Source of the DNA: CAYLZN01 sp964387935
GTDB taxonomy: Bacteria > Acidobacteriota > Vicinamibacteria > Vicinamibacterales > JAFNAJ01
Length of the DNA stretch: 18,479 nt
NCBI GenBank assembly: GCA_964387935.1
Contig: CAYLZN010000088.1
Location: forward strand, 1 to 18,479
Direction of reading: 5' to 3'
Position 1 is the stretch's first letter; every line of letters starts with the position of its first letter. A model generated the notes under the pieces. It did no database searches. It had not been told where the DNA came from and saw only the letters and a program-made list of their open reading frames with translations. Of this stretch, positions 6,100 through 15,200 are shown in pieces. A program made the position numbers and the translations under genes.

Positions 6100-6519
6100 G
6101 TGTATCTGGTATTTCGAGCCATCCTGATCGCGTCGCTGCTTCTTCAGCCCTTCGCGGGGCTGCTGCCGCAGCGGTGCGTCGGCATGCCGGATGCGGCGGC
6201 ACTCGTATCGATGGGGATGCCGGCGGGCGCGACGTGCGACTGCTGCGGCGGGGATGCGGATGGCGCCTCGGTCGAGTGCCCGATGGCCAAGGACAGCTAC
6301 GTCGGCTGTAACTGCAAGGCGTCGCAGCAGGAGGCTCCCCAAACGCCGCCACCGGGGCCGGAACACAAGCCCCTGACCCAGCTATTGGCCTTTGTGCCCG
6401 TGTTGATCATGCTCGTGCCCGAGCCGGCCGCGCGATCGTTCGTGTGGCATGGCGACGACGCCTTGCTCCGGCGTTCGTCCCCCTCGATTCAATCGCTCCT
6501 CTGTGTCTGGTTGATGTAG
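6100..6519 (+). CDS. Small exported Cys-rich protein heading the copper operon
   Basis: I recognise no named family. The GTG at 6100 is preferred to the ATG at 6184 because it gives a 139-residue product with an N-terminal hydrophobic stretch that looks like a signal peptide or anchor (residues 3-22, Y-L-V-F-R-A-I-L-I-A-S-L-L-L). GGAG at 6084-6087 is a rather distant ribosome site. The mature part holds C26, a C-D-C-C group (46-49), C60 in E-C-P-M-A, and C70-N-C72; such clustered Cys/Met could bind Cu(I). A Pro-rich linker (80-91) leads to a second hydrophobic helix (92-107) and an Arg/Ser-rich end. It lies 110 bases before the efflux genes on the same strand, which suggests a periplasmic metal-binding or sensing role. 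Function is inferred from position and cysteines only. Confidence 0.6.
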   Translation: MYLVFRAILIASLLLQPFAGLLPQRCVGMPDAAALVSMGMPAGATCDCCGGDADGASVECPMAKDSYVGCNCKASQQEAPQTPPPGPEHKPLTQLLAFVPVLIMLVPEPAARSFVWHGDDALLRRSSPSIQSLLCVWLM

Positions 6520-6629
6520 ACCCAAGCGGTCCTGAGCGGCATTGCGCGCTCACCGAACCGTCAAAGTGGTCCATCGCCGTGCTGCCGCCAGGCTGCGCGT
6601 CCAACCAGTACAACCAGGAGTGTCACCCC

Positions 6630-8066
6630 ATGTATTCCAATCGCGCCGCGGTGGCCGCGCTGACCGCCCTCGCGGCAGCCTCTCTCGCGGGCTGTTCCCT
6701 CACGCCGAAGGGCACGAATGAGGAGCGGGCTCGCCTTGCCGAGACAGGGAAGCCATACGAACCGAGATTCGAGGATCGGGTACTCCCAGACCTGCCGCCA
6801 GAGCCCACTTGGTCGGAAGTGCTGCATCGCGCCTTCCTTGCGAATGGCGATCTGGAGTCTGCTTATTTCGACTGGAAGGCGGCGGTCGAGCGCATCGACG
6901 TCGCGGCGGCGTGGCCGAACTCGCGGCTCATGCTCGGGTACTCGTACACCCTCTCCGCCGGCAACATGAAGGCGTTCGACCGCAGCACCTTCTCATTCAG
7001 CCCGGACTCGATGGAGAGCCTCCTCTGGCCGTCGAAGGCGGCGAAGCAGGGCGAGGTCGCGCTGGCTCAGGCCCGGGAGGCTGGGGCGCGATTCCGGGCG
7101 GCGAAGTTCGAGCTGCAGCGTCGAGTGCTGAGCGCGTGGGCTGATTACGCGGTGCAGGCCGAACGCCTCCGCATAGCACGAGAACGGGAGCTGCTCGCGC
7201 GGTTCACGCTCGACACGGCGGGCTCCCGAGTCCGGGCGGGTGGCATCCAGCAGGACCTGCTCAAGGCAGACGTCGAGTCCGAGGCGGCCGGGGACTCGGT
7301 GAGGACTGCCGAGGCGAACCTGGCCGCCGCGCGTGCGATGCTCAACGGCTTGCTCGGCCGTGAACCGGAGGCGCCGTTGTCGGCGCCCGAACTGACGCCT
7401 CCGCCACGGCCGATCCCCGTCGATGACGCGGTCCTAATTGCAACAGCCGTGGAGCAGAACCCGGAGCTGGAGGCGCTGGCCCAGCGTGTTCAAGGTCGCG
7501 CCGACGCGCTCGAACGTGCCCGCCTTGAGTGGCTCCCCGACATCAATCCCATGTTTGCGTTCACCGGTAGTGCTTCCCAGGCCGTTGGCGCTGCGGTCAT
7601 GCTCCCGACCACGATCAAGGAGATCGAGGGCGGCATCAAGGACGCGGGCGCCATGTTGCGGGGGAGCGAGGCCGTGCTCCGGCAAGCACGAAACGACCGC
7701 GCCGCTTCGTTCGTGGCGACCCTCATTGCACTCCGTGATGCCGAGCGACAGGCGGCGCTCTTCGAATCCCGCATTGTGCCCGCGGCGGAGCGGATCGTGG
7801 CCATTACCCGTCAGTCTTACTCGGCAGGTGGGGCCGCCTATCTCGACATGATCGGCTCCGAGCGTGCGCTGCTTGATGCGAGGCTCGTCGTCGCCGAGGC
7901 CCGTGGGATGCGCGAGAAGCGGCTCGCTGAGCTCGAAGCTCTCATGGGTACCGATGTCGAGACCCTCGCCGCGCCCATGCCTTCCCACGCAGCAAGCCCC
8001 ACACCCAACCACGCGCCGACGGCAAGTGCCACGGCGACTGTGATTCTGCAGGAGACCCGTCCATGA
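6630..8066 (+). CDS. TolC-family outer-membrane lipoprotein (CusC-like channel)
   Basis: The ATG at 6630 has AGGAG at 6616-6620 and gives a lipoprotein signal peptide with lipobox L-A-G-C, the acylated cysteine being residue 22; the frame is open further upstream but without a better start. The 478-residue product has the family's length. It shows two long helical halves, with repeats such as R-V-L-S-A-W-A-D-Y-A-V-Q-A-E-R and L-L-K-A-D-V-E-S-E-A in the first and A-V-E-Q-N-P-E-L-E-A-L opening the second, as in outer-membrane efflux proteins of the CusC/TolC type. It should form the trimeric channel that carries metal from the adaptor/pump complex across the outer membrane. The Ala/Pro/Thr-rich tail (about 455-478) is probably disordered. 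It overlaps the adaptor gene by four bases. Confidence 0.9.
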   Translation: MYSNRAAVAALTALAAASLAGCSLTPKGTNEERARLAETGKPYEPRFEDRVLPDLPPEPTWSEVLHRAFLANGDLESAYFDWKAAVERIDVAAAWPNSRLMLGYSYTLSAGNMKAFDRSTFSFSPDSMESLLWPSKAAKQGEVALAQAREAGARFRAAKFELQRRVLSAWADYAVQAERLRIARERELLARFTLDTAGSRVRAGGIQQDLLKADVESEAAGDSVRTAEANLAAARAMLNGLLGREPEAPLSAPELTPPPRPIPVDDAVLIATAVEQNPELEALAQRVQGRADALERARLEWLPDINPMFAFTGSASQAVGAAVMLPTTIKEIEGGIKDAGAMLRGSEAVLRQARNDRAASFVATLIALRDAERQAALFESRIVPAAERIVAITRQSYSAGGAAYLDMIGSERALLDARLVVAEARGMREKRLAELEALMGTDVETLAAPMPSHAASPTPNHAPTASATATVILQETRP

Positions 8067-10126
8067 CACACCCAGTCACCACATCCTCGCGCCCGGCCCG
8101 CCGCGCCAGCCTCTACGTGCTCGTTCTCCTCGCCGCCGCTGGCGGCGTGTACGTCGGCGCACGCTGGCATTCGTCCGTCAGGCCGATGCTCGGCATGAAG
8201 GCCGCGGATCAAGCGCAAGAATCGGGAGAGCGAGGTGCCGAGAAGGACGCCAAGCAGCTCTGGACGTGCGGGATGCACCCGCAGGTGATCCAGGACAAGC
8301 CGGGCGACTGCCCGATCTGTCACATGAAGCTCACGCCGCTGAACGTTGACAACACGGCCATGCCGTCCGACGGAGCGAGCCACGACCACAGCGCGATGCC
8401 CTCGGGCGGCGGCAGCGCGAGCATGGCACACAATGGTCAGCCGCAGGCGGACCGGAAGGTGAAGTACTGGTGGGACCCGATGCTCAGCCCGCCGTACATC
8501 TCCGACAAGCCTGGCAAGAGCCCGATGGGGATGGACCTGATCCCGGTCTACGAGGACGAACGGGCTGGCGGCGGCCCGGGAGGAGTAGGCGGCGCGGTTA
8601 CCATCGATCCCGCGGTCGTCCAGAACATGGGCGTGCGTGTGGCGATGGTGACGGCGGGGCCGCTGGCACGATCGGTGCGGCTCGTCGGCTACCTCGACGA
8701 GGCCCAGCCCAACCTCGTTGACATCAATTTGCGCGTGTCTGGTTGGATCCGCCGCCTGCACGCGAATGTCGAGGGTCAGCACGTCGAAGCGGGCGACCCG
8801 CTGTTTGATCTCTATAGCCCCGAGCTTCAGGTGGCCGTCGAGGAGCTCATTACCGCACGGCGAGCCCGGGCCGGTGCCAGCAGAGACAGCGGCGAGAGGG
8901 GCGGCGTCGCGGCCGCGCTCTACGACGCCGCGGCGAACAAGCTGGAACTGTTCGGGCTTGACCCTCGGCAGATCGAGGCGCTCTCCAAGCTGGACAAAGC
9001 GCCGGCGGTGATTACGTTCACAAGCCCTGTGACGGGCGACACTACCGAGAAGCCGGTGGTGGAGGGAGCGGCAGTGAAGATGGGCGACCGCGTCCTGCGG
9101 ATCGTCGATCACTCCACGCTCTGGCTAGACGCCCGAGTCTTCGAGAAGGATCTTCCGTTCGTTTCGATCGGGCAACACGCGACAGCCACACTTACATCGC
9201 GCCCGGAGGGACCCATTGACGGCGAAGTCATCTTTGTGGACCCGAGGGTGGACCCGATGACGCGCACGTCGCTGGTGCGCATGGCTCTTCCGAACCCGTC
9301 GCTGGCGCTCAAACCGGGGATGTACGCCACGGTTCGGGTTGAGTCACAGGTCACCGACCGCGCCGTGATGGTGCCGCGCGAGGCGATCATCGATACCGGT
9401 GAATCGCAGGTGGCCTTTGTTGCCCAGGGCGTCGGCAGGTTCCAGCCCCGCCGCGTCAAGCTGGGGCTCGCGGGAAGCGACGGGCTGGTGCAGGTGCTCG
9501 AGGGGCTCGCCCCCGGCGAGGCGGTGGTTACCAGCGGGCAGTTCCTGATCGACTCGGAAAGCCGTCTGCGCGAAGCGATCCAGAAGTTCCTCAGCCAACA
9601 GGCGCCAACTGGCACGGGCCGCGGGACGAGCGCCGCTTCCTCGCCCGTGGCCGCCTCGGTCGAGGTCGCCCCCGACCAGCAGCGGAAGATCGACATGGTG
9701 GTCTCGGAGTACTTGAAACTGTCCGGTGCGCTCGGCGCTGTGCAGGACCAGGCCACGCCGCTCGAGATGGCTCCCCTGTTGTCCGCGGCCCACGCCCTCC
9801 ACGGCACCCTATCCGGGACGAATCACGAGCCGCTCGCCGTGGGAGTAGCCAAGGCGGCGGAGGCCATGAAGGGGCATCCGCTCGACCATCAGCGCCAGAT
9901 GTTCAGCGCGCTGGGAGAACGGGTCATATCGCTGGTGGATGTGATGCCCCCGACGACCGCCGTAGCAAAGGACCTGTATGTGATGAACTGCCCAATGGCC
10001 CCGGGCGGCGCCAAGGGGGACTGGCTTCAGATTTCGCCCGATGTGGCGAACCCGTTCTTTGCTAGCGACATGAAGGCGTGCGGCGCTCTGGTCCGCGAGG
10101 TGACGACGAAAGGAGCGCGACCATGA
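8063..10126 (+). CDS. cusB: CusB-type RND periplasmic adaptor with metal-binding N- and C-terminal domains
   Basis: This 687-residue adaptor joins the inner-membrane pump to the outer channel. An N-terminal membrane anchor (about 16-33) is followed by a heavy-metal-binding module, W-T-C-G-M-H-P ... G-D-C-P-I-C-H-M (67-92). A second, Cys-free copy follows (W-W-D-P-M ... D-K-P-G-K-S-P-M-G-M-D-L-I-P-V-Y, 136-163), with His/Met-rich sequence between them (97-123). The barrel-sandwich, hairpin and beta-barrel parts occupy about 200-500 (G-W-I-R-R-L-H-A-N-V-E-G-Q-x-V; P-V-T-G-D; L-K-P-G-M-Y-A-T-V). Residues 535-680 resemble DUF3347 and end in Y-V-M-N-C-P-M-A and M-K-A-C-G, likely further metal ligands. 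It is longer than E. coli CusB (about 400 residues) because of these end domains. It overlaps both neighbours by ATGA. Confidence 0.93.
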   Translation: MTHPVTTSSRPARRASLYVLVLLAAAGGVYVGARWHSSVRPMLGMKAADQAQESGERGAEKDAKQLWTCGMHPQVIQDKPGDCPICHMKLTPLNVDNTAMPSDGASHDHSAMPSGGGSASMAHNGQPQADRKVKYWWDPMLSPPYISDKPGKSPMGMDLIPVYEDERAGGGPGGVGGAVTIDPAVVQNMGVRVAMVTAGPLARSVRLVGYLDEAQPNLVDINLRVSGWIRRLHANVEGQHVEAGDPLFDLYSPELQVAVEELITARRARAGASRDSGERGGVAAALYDAAANKLELFGLDPRQIEALSKLDKAPAVITFTSPVTGDTTEKPVVEGAAVKMGDRVLRIVDHSTLWLDARVFEKDLPFVSIGQHATATLTSRPEGPIDGEVIFVDPRVDPMTRTSLVRMALPNPSLALKPGMYATVRVESQVTDRAVMVPREAIIDTGESQVAFVAQGVGRFQPRRVKLGLAGSDGLVQVLEGLAPGEAVVTSGQFLIDSESRLREAIQKFLSQQAPTGTGRGTSAASSPVAASVEVAPDQQRKIDMVVSEYLKLSGALGAVQDQATPLEMAPLLSAAHALHGTLSGTNHEPLAVGVAKAAEAMKGHPLDHQRQMFSALGERVISLVDVMPPTTAVAKDLYVMNCPMAPGGAKGDWLQISPDVANPFFASDMKACGALVREVTTKGARP

Positions 10127-12237
10127 GCAGTACTGCTGCCACCACGTACACCTGCCCGATGCATCCGCAGATCCGTCAGCCGGGTCCTGGCGATTGCCCG
10201 ATCTGCGGAATGGCACTGGAACCCTTGCTCCCGACTCTTGATGAGGGGCCAGACCCGGAGTTGGTCAGCTTCAAGCGTCGCTTCTGGTTGACACTTCCGC
10301 TGACCGTCGTCGTGACGGTCCTGGCGATGGCGGGCCACTATCTGCCGGGTCTGTCGGGCACCGTCCGAACCTGGATTGAACTTGCGTTCACGATTCCGAT
10401 CGTGCTCTGGGCTGGGGCACCGTTCTTTGTACGCTGGGCCAACTCGATACGCCGACGCAGCCCGAACATGTGGACGCTCATCGGGACCGGCGTTGGCGCG
10501 GCCTTTCTCTACAGCCTCGCTGCCACTCTCTATCCCGCTGCCTTCCCTCGCGGGTTCGAGTCGCATGGCAGAGTTGGTGTGTACTACGAGGCTGCAGCCG
10601 TCATCGTGTCCCTCACTCTACTCGGACAGGTCCTCGAGCTGAGCGCACGATCCCGAACCTCCGCGGCGTTGAAGTCACTGCTGGGGCTTGCGCCCAAGAC
10701 GGCTCGTCGGATTCGCGAGGACGGTGGTGAGGAGGATGTCCCGCTCACGCATGTGCACATCGGAGACTCACTCCGCGTACGACCCGGCGAGAAGGTTCCG
10801 GTGGATGGCGTGGTCCTCGAAGGTCGCTCCAGCGTGGACGAGTCCATGCTGACCGGCGAATCGATGCCGGCTGAGAAACAGGCCGGAGACCGCGTCATCG
10901 GCGCGACGATCAACGGCGGGGGGAGCCTGGTGATGCGGGCCGACAAGGTCGGTGCGCAAACCATGCTATCGCAAATCGTCCAGATGGTGGCGCAGGCGCA
11001 GCGTTCCCGCGCTCCCTTGCAACGACTGGCAGATGCGGTGTCGTACTGGTTTGTTCTGGCCGTCCTCGCGATCGCGGCCGTTACGCTGCTGGTGTGGGGC
11101 TTGCTCGGCCCGGAGCCACGTTGGGCCTACGCCATCTTGAACTCTGTCTCGGTACTGATTATTGCTTGCCCGTGCGCGCTGGGCCTTGCAACGCCGATGT
11201 CCATCATGGTGGCAACTGGACGCGGGGCCGCATCGGGTGTCCTCTTCCGCGACGCGGAAGCGCTCGAGTCCCTGCGCACCATCGACACGCTCATCGTCGA
11301 TAAGACTGGCACGCTTACTGTGGGTAAGCCCGTGTTCAAGAGCGTTGTTGCGGTCCCGCCCATGACCGCAAACGAGGTGCTGCGACTTGCCGCCGGCCTC
11401 GAGCAGGGCAGCGAACATCCGCTCGCCGATGCCTTCGTTGCGGAAGCAGGACGGCGCGGACTCACGCTCAGCAGGGCCGAGGGGTTTGAGTCCAGCACCG
11501 GGATCGGTGTGCGTGGGCATGTGGACGGCAAGCAGGTCGCGCTCGGCAATGCGCCGCTCATGCACGAGTTGGGCGTGAACATCACGTCGCTTCGGGAGGC
11601 GGCGGAGTCTCACCGCTTGCAAGGAGCGTCCGTCGTGTACGCGGCGGTGGACGGCCAGCCGGCGGGTTTGCTCGCGGCCGCCGACCCGGTCAGGGAATCG
11701 ACACCAGAAGCCATCCGCGACCTCCACGACGCCGGCATTCGCATCGTTATGGCTACAGGGGACGGGCTCACGACCGCCCAATCGGTCGCACAACAACTCG
11801 ACATCGATGAGGTGCACGCGGAGGTCCGGCCGCAGGACAAGGTCGAGCTTGTAGCCGCTCTCCAAGAGAAGGGAAAACGCGTTGCGATGGCGGGCGACGG
11901 GATCAATGACGCGCCTGCTCTTGCCCGTGCCCATGTCGGCATCGCGATGGGAACGGGAACAGACGTGGCGATGAACAGCGGGCACGTCACGTTGGTGAAG
12001 GGAGACTTGCGAGGCATCGCGAGGGCTCGCCGACTCTCACAAGCCACGGTCTCCAACATGAGGCAGAACCTCGTCTTCGCGCTGATCTACAACGCCCTCG
12101 GCGTCCCTCTTGCGGCCGGCGTCCTCTATCCGGCATTCGGCCTTCTGCTTTCGCCTCTCTTCGCCGCCGTCGCCATGAGCCTGAGTTCAGTCTCCGTGGT
12201 CGGCAATGCTCTGCGACTTCGAGGACCCAAAGCATGA
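10123..12237 (+). CDS. copA: CopA-type Cu(I)-exporting P-type ATPase
   Basis: The 704-residue ATPase starts at the ATG at 10123, seven bases after AAAGGAG. Instead of the usual HMA (C-x-x-C) domain it has a YHS-like heavy-metal-binding module at 9-36 (Y-T-C-P-M-H-P ... G-D-C-P-I-C-G-M), the same kind as in the adjacent adaptor. Core motifs are complete: T-G-E-S (244-247), C-P-C in the membrane (349-351), D393-K-T-G-T phosphorylation site, E-H-P (431-433) and G-D-G-I-N-D (591-596). The last helices carry Y-N (656-657) and M-S-L-S-S (685-689), the Cu(I)/Ag(I) class (P1B-1) signature. It pumps Cu(I) from cytoplasm to periplasm. Unusually it sits between the adaptor and RND pump genes, overlapping each by four bases, so the four are made together. 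Confidence 0.95.
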   Translation: MSSTAATTYTCPMHPQIRQPGPGDCPICGMALEPLLPTLDEGPDPELVSFKRRFWLTLPLTVVVTVLAMAGHYLPGLSGTVRTWIELAFTIPIVLWAGAPFFVRWANSIRRRSPNMWTLIGTGVGAAFLYSLAATLYPAAFPRGFESHGRVGVYYEAAAVIVSLTLLGQVLELSARSRTSAALKSLLGLAPKTARRIREDGGEEDVPLTHVHIGDSLRVRPGEKVPVDGVVLEGRSSVDESMLTGESMPAEKQAGDRVIGATINGGGSLVMRADKVGAQTMLSQIVQMVAQAQRSRAPLQRLADAVSYWFVLAVLAIAAVTLLVWGLLGPEPRWAYAILNSVSVLIIACPCALGLATPMSIMVATGRGAASGVLFRDAEALESLRTIDTLIVDKTGTLTVGKPVFKSVVAVPPMTANEVLRLAAGLEQGSEHPLADAFVAEAGRRGLTLSRAEGFESSTGIGVRGHVDGKQVALGNAPLMHELGVNITSLREAAESHRLQGASVVYAAVDGQPAGLLAAADPVRESTPEAIRDLHDAGIRIVMATGDGLTTAQSVAQQLDIDEVHAEVRPQDKVELVAALQEKGKRVAMAGDGINDAPALARAHVGIAMGTGTDVAMNSGHVTLVKGDLRGIARARRLSQATVSNMRQNLVFALIYNALGVPLAAGVLYPAFGLLLSPLFAAVAMSLSSVSVVGNALRLRGPKA

Positions 12238-15200
12238 TCGCCCGCATTATCGAGATCTCCCTCAAGAATCGCCTCATGGTGTTTCTGCTCACGGCGACGC
12301 TCGTGGGCGCAGGCATCTGGAGCATCTTCAACATCCGCCTGGACGCGATCCCGGATCTGTCGGACGTGCAGGTGATCGTCACCACCGAGTATCCGGGCCA
12401 AAACCCACAGGTAGTGGACGACCAAGTCACGTACCCGCTTGCCAGCGCGATGCTTGCGGTACCCGGTTCGACTGTGGTCCGCGGCTACAGCATGTTCGAG
12501 CAGTCGTTCGTGTACGTGCTGTTCGAGGACGGCACCGATATCTACTGGGCGCGGAGCCGGGTGCTGGAGTACCTGAACTTTGCGCGCGATCGGCTTCCCA
12601 AGGGCGTCGAGCCCAAGCTCGGCCCAGACGCGACGGGCGTTGGCTGGGTGTACCAGTACGTGCTGTACCCCGGCTACTACAGCCCCGACCATCCGAAGGG
12701 ATTGTGGCGTGATCCTGGCTCGGACGATGCGGCGGGCGAAAGCGCGAGCGCTGGGCGAGAGTGGTACGCCACGCGCGAAGAGGCACCCGAGAAGGGGGGC
12801 GTGCGCGACCGGCTCGTCCGAGTGCGCGCGTGGGAGGAGCCGGGGACCGACCCGCTCACAGGCACGGCCCTCGTCACAGCGAACCAGGATTTGGCGCAGC
12901 TCCGCAGCCTCCAGGACTGGTACATGCGCTACCCGCTCACCTCGGTCGAGGATGTCTCCGAGATCGCGTCCATCGGCGGCTTCGTCAAGCAGTACCAGGT
13001 TGTCCTCGACCCACAGAAACTCCAAGCGTATCGGCTCGCGCTCCGCGATGTGATCATGACGATCGAGCGGTCCAACAACGATGTGGGTGGGTCGGTGCTT
13101 GAACTCAGCGAGAACGAGTACATGGTCCGCAGCCGGGGGTACTTGAAGGGGCTCGATGACCTCGCCGAGGTGCCGATCGGGCTCGGCGACAAGGGCACGC
13201 CGATCATGCTCGGCGATGTGGCCACCCTTCAGATCGGCGGCGAGGCCCGGCGCGGCGTCGGCGAGCTCGACGGGAAGGGCGAGGCCGTCGGAGGCGTCGT
13301 GATCGCTCGATTCGGGGCCAACGCGTACAAAGTCATCCGCGACGTGAAGGTCAAGCTCGCAGCCCTCGAAGAGGGGCTACCGCCGGGTGTGTTCATTAAG
13401 CCCACCTACGACCGTTCCGAGCTCATCAGCCGATCGGTCCACACGCTGCGCAACACACTCGTCGAAGAGATCATTGTCGTCGGATTGGTCTGCATTCTGT
13501 TCCTGATCCACCTGCGGAGCGAGTTGGTCGCGGTCTTTGTCGTCCCCTCGAGTGTGGTGGCGTCGCTTCTGGTGATGAACCTTCTGGGGATCAACGCCAA
13601 CATCATGTCCCTGGGCGGGATCGCCATTTCCATCGGTGTGGTGGTGGACTCGGCGATCATCATGGTCGAGAACGCCCACAAGCACCTGGACCGCGAGGAG
13701 GAGCGGCTGCACGCCGATCCCCAGGCGACGCCGACGCCGCGGCACCGGATCATGCTGGAGGCTGCTCAGGAGGTGGGGCCGCAGCTCTTCTTCTCACTCC
13801 TCATCATCACCGTCTCGTTCCTACCGGTCTTCGTGCTCGGGGGCGAGGCCGGCCGACTGTTCAAGCCGCTGGCCTTCACGAAGACATTCGCGATGGCCGC
13901 GGCGGCGCTGCTGTCGATCACCATCATCCCCGTGCTGATGTACTACTTCATCACCAGCCGGGTCCTCCCGAAGGAGTGGAGTGTCCTCCGCAACACCCTT
14001 ATCACGCTGGCGTCGATGTTCCTTCCCGCCGCCGCTCTCTATGTCGTCGCGAGCAGCATGCCCCACCTGTCCCCCTACCGCTGGTGGTTCGCCGGCGGTT
14101 GGGTCGTGCTCACGGCGATGCTGCTCCTGCCGCAGAAGATCATCCACGAGAAGCATAGCCCGATCAGCAGGGTGCTCCAATGGATGTACGCCCCGTTCTT
14201 CCGGGCGGTCATGGCGCACCCGTGGATCACGCTGCTCGCCGCGGTGCTGGTCTTGGCGTCCACGTACTACCCGATCACCCGCATGGGCACCGAGTTCATG
14301 CCCCCTCTGGACGAGGGCGACCTGCTCTACATGCCCACGACCGACCCCTCGATCAGCATTACCAAGAGCAAGGAGCTGCTTCAGCAGACCGATAAGCTCA
14401 TCGCGACTTTTCCCGAAGTCATCAGCGTTCACGGGAAGATCGGGCGGGCGGACACTGCGACCGATCCGGCGCCGCTTTCGATGATCGAGACAGTGGCGCA
14501 GCTAAATCCGGATCGATCTCAGTGGCGCGCACGACCGGTGGCCTATTGGTTCAGCGGTTGGCCCGGATGGCTCAAGAGGCCCTTCACCGCAACTTTCTGG
14601 CCCGAATCGCGGCCCATCACCACGGAGGAGCTCAAGTTCGGCTGGCAGGACCCCGACGGCACGATGCATCACGGGCTCAACACCGTGGTGATGTTCCCAG
14701 GGGTGGCGAACGCATGGCCGTACCCAATCGAGAACCGGATCAACATGCTGGCGACGGGGATCAAGACCCCGGTCGGGATCAAGATCATGGGACCCGATCT
14801 GAAGGTCCTGAGCGATCTTGCCGAGCGAGCGTCCAATGCCGTGCGCACCATTCCAGGCACCGTCTCGGCCTACGCCGAACGCACCTTTGGGGGCTACTAC
14901 CTCGACGTCGACGTGAACCGTGAGGCGGCGGCCCGGTACGGGCTCACGGTCGGAGACGTGCAGGACGTGATCCAATCCGCCGTCGGTGGGATGAATGTCA
15001 CCACAACGGTAGAGGGCCCCGAGCGCTATCCCCTCAACGTGCGCTACCTCCGCGACTTCCGGGATGACCTGCCGGCGCTGGAGAACGTCCTCGTCACCGC
15101 CCCGATGTCCGACGGGCGCGGCAACAAACTCCAGGTGCCGCTGGGACAGCTCGCGACGATCAGGATCAATCCCGGCGCGCCCATGATTCGTTCAGAAAAT

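Noticed and set aside
5922..6122. Minus-strand 66-codon frame in the intergenic stretch before the copper operon
   Set aside because: No ribosome-binding site, no recognisable motif, and it overlaps the start of the Cys-rich gene.
12126..13025. Long minus-strand open frame across the copA/cusA junction
   Set aside because: It is antisense to two well-supported genes; long antisense frames are common in GC-rich coding sequence and its product has no recognisable domain.
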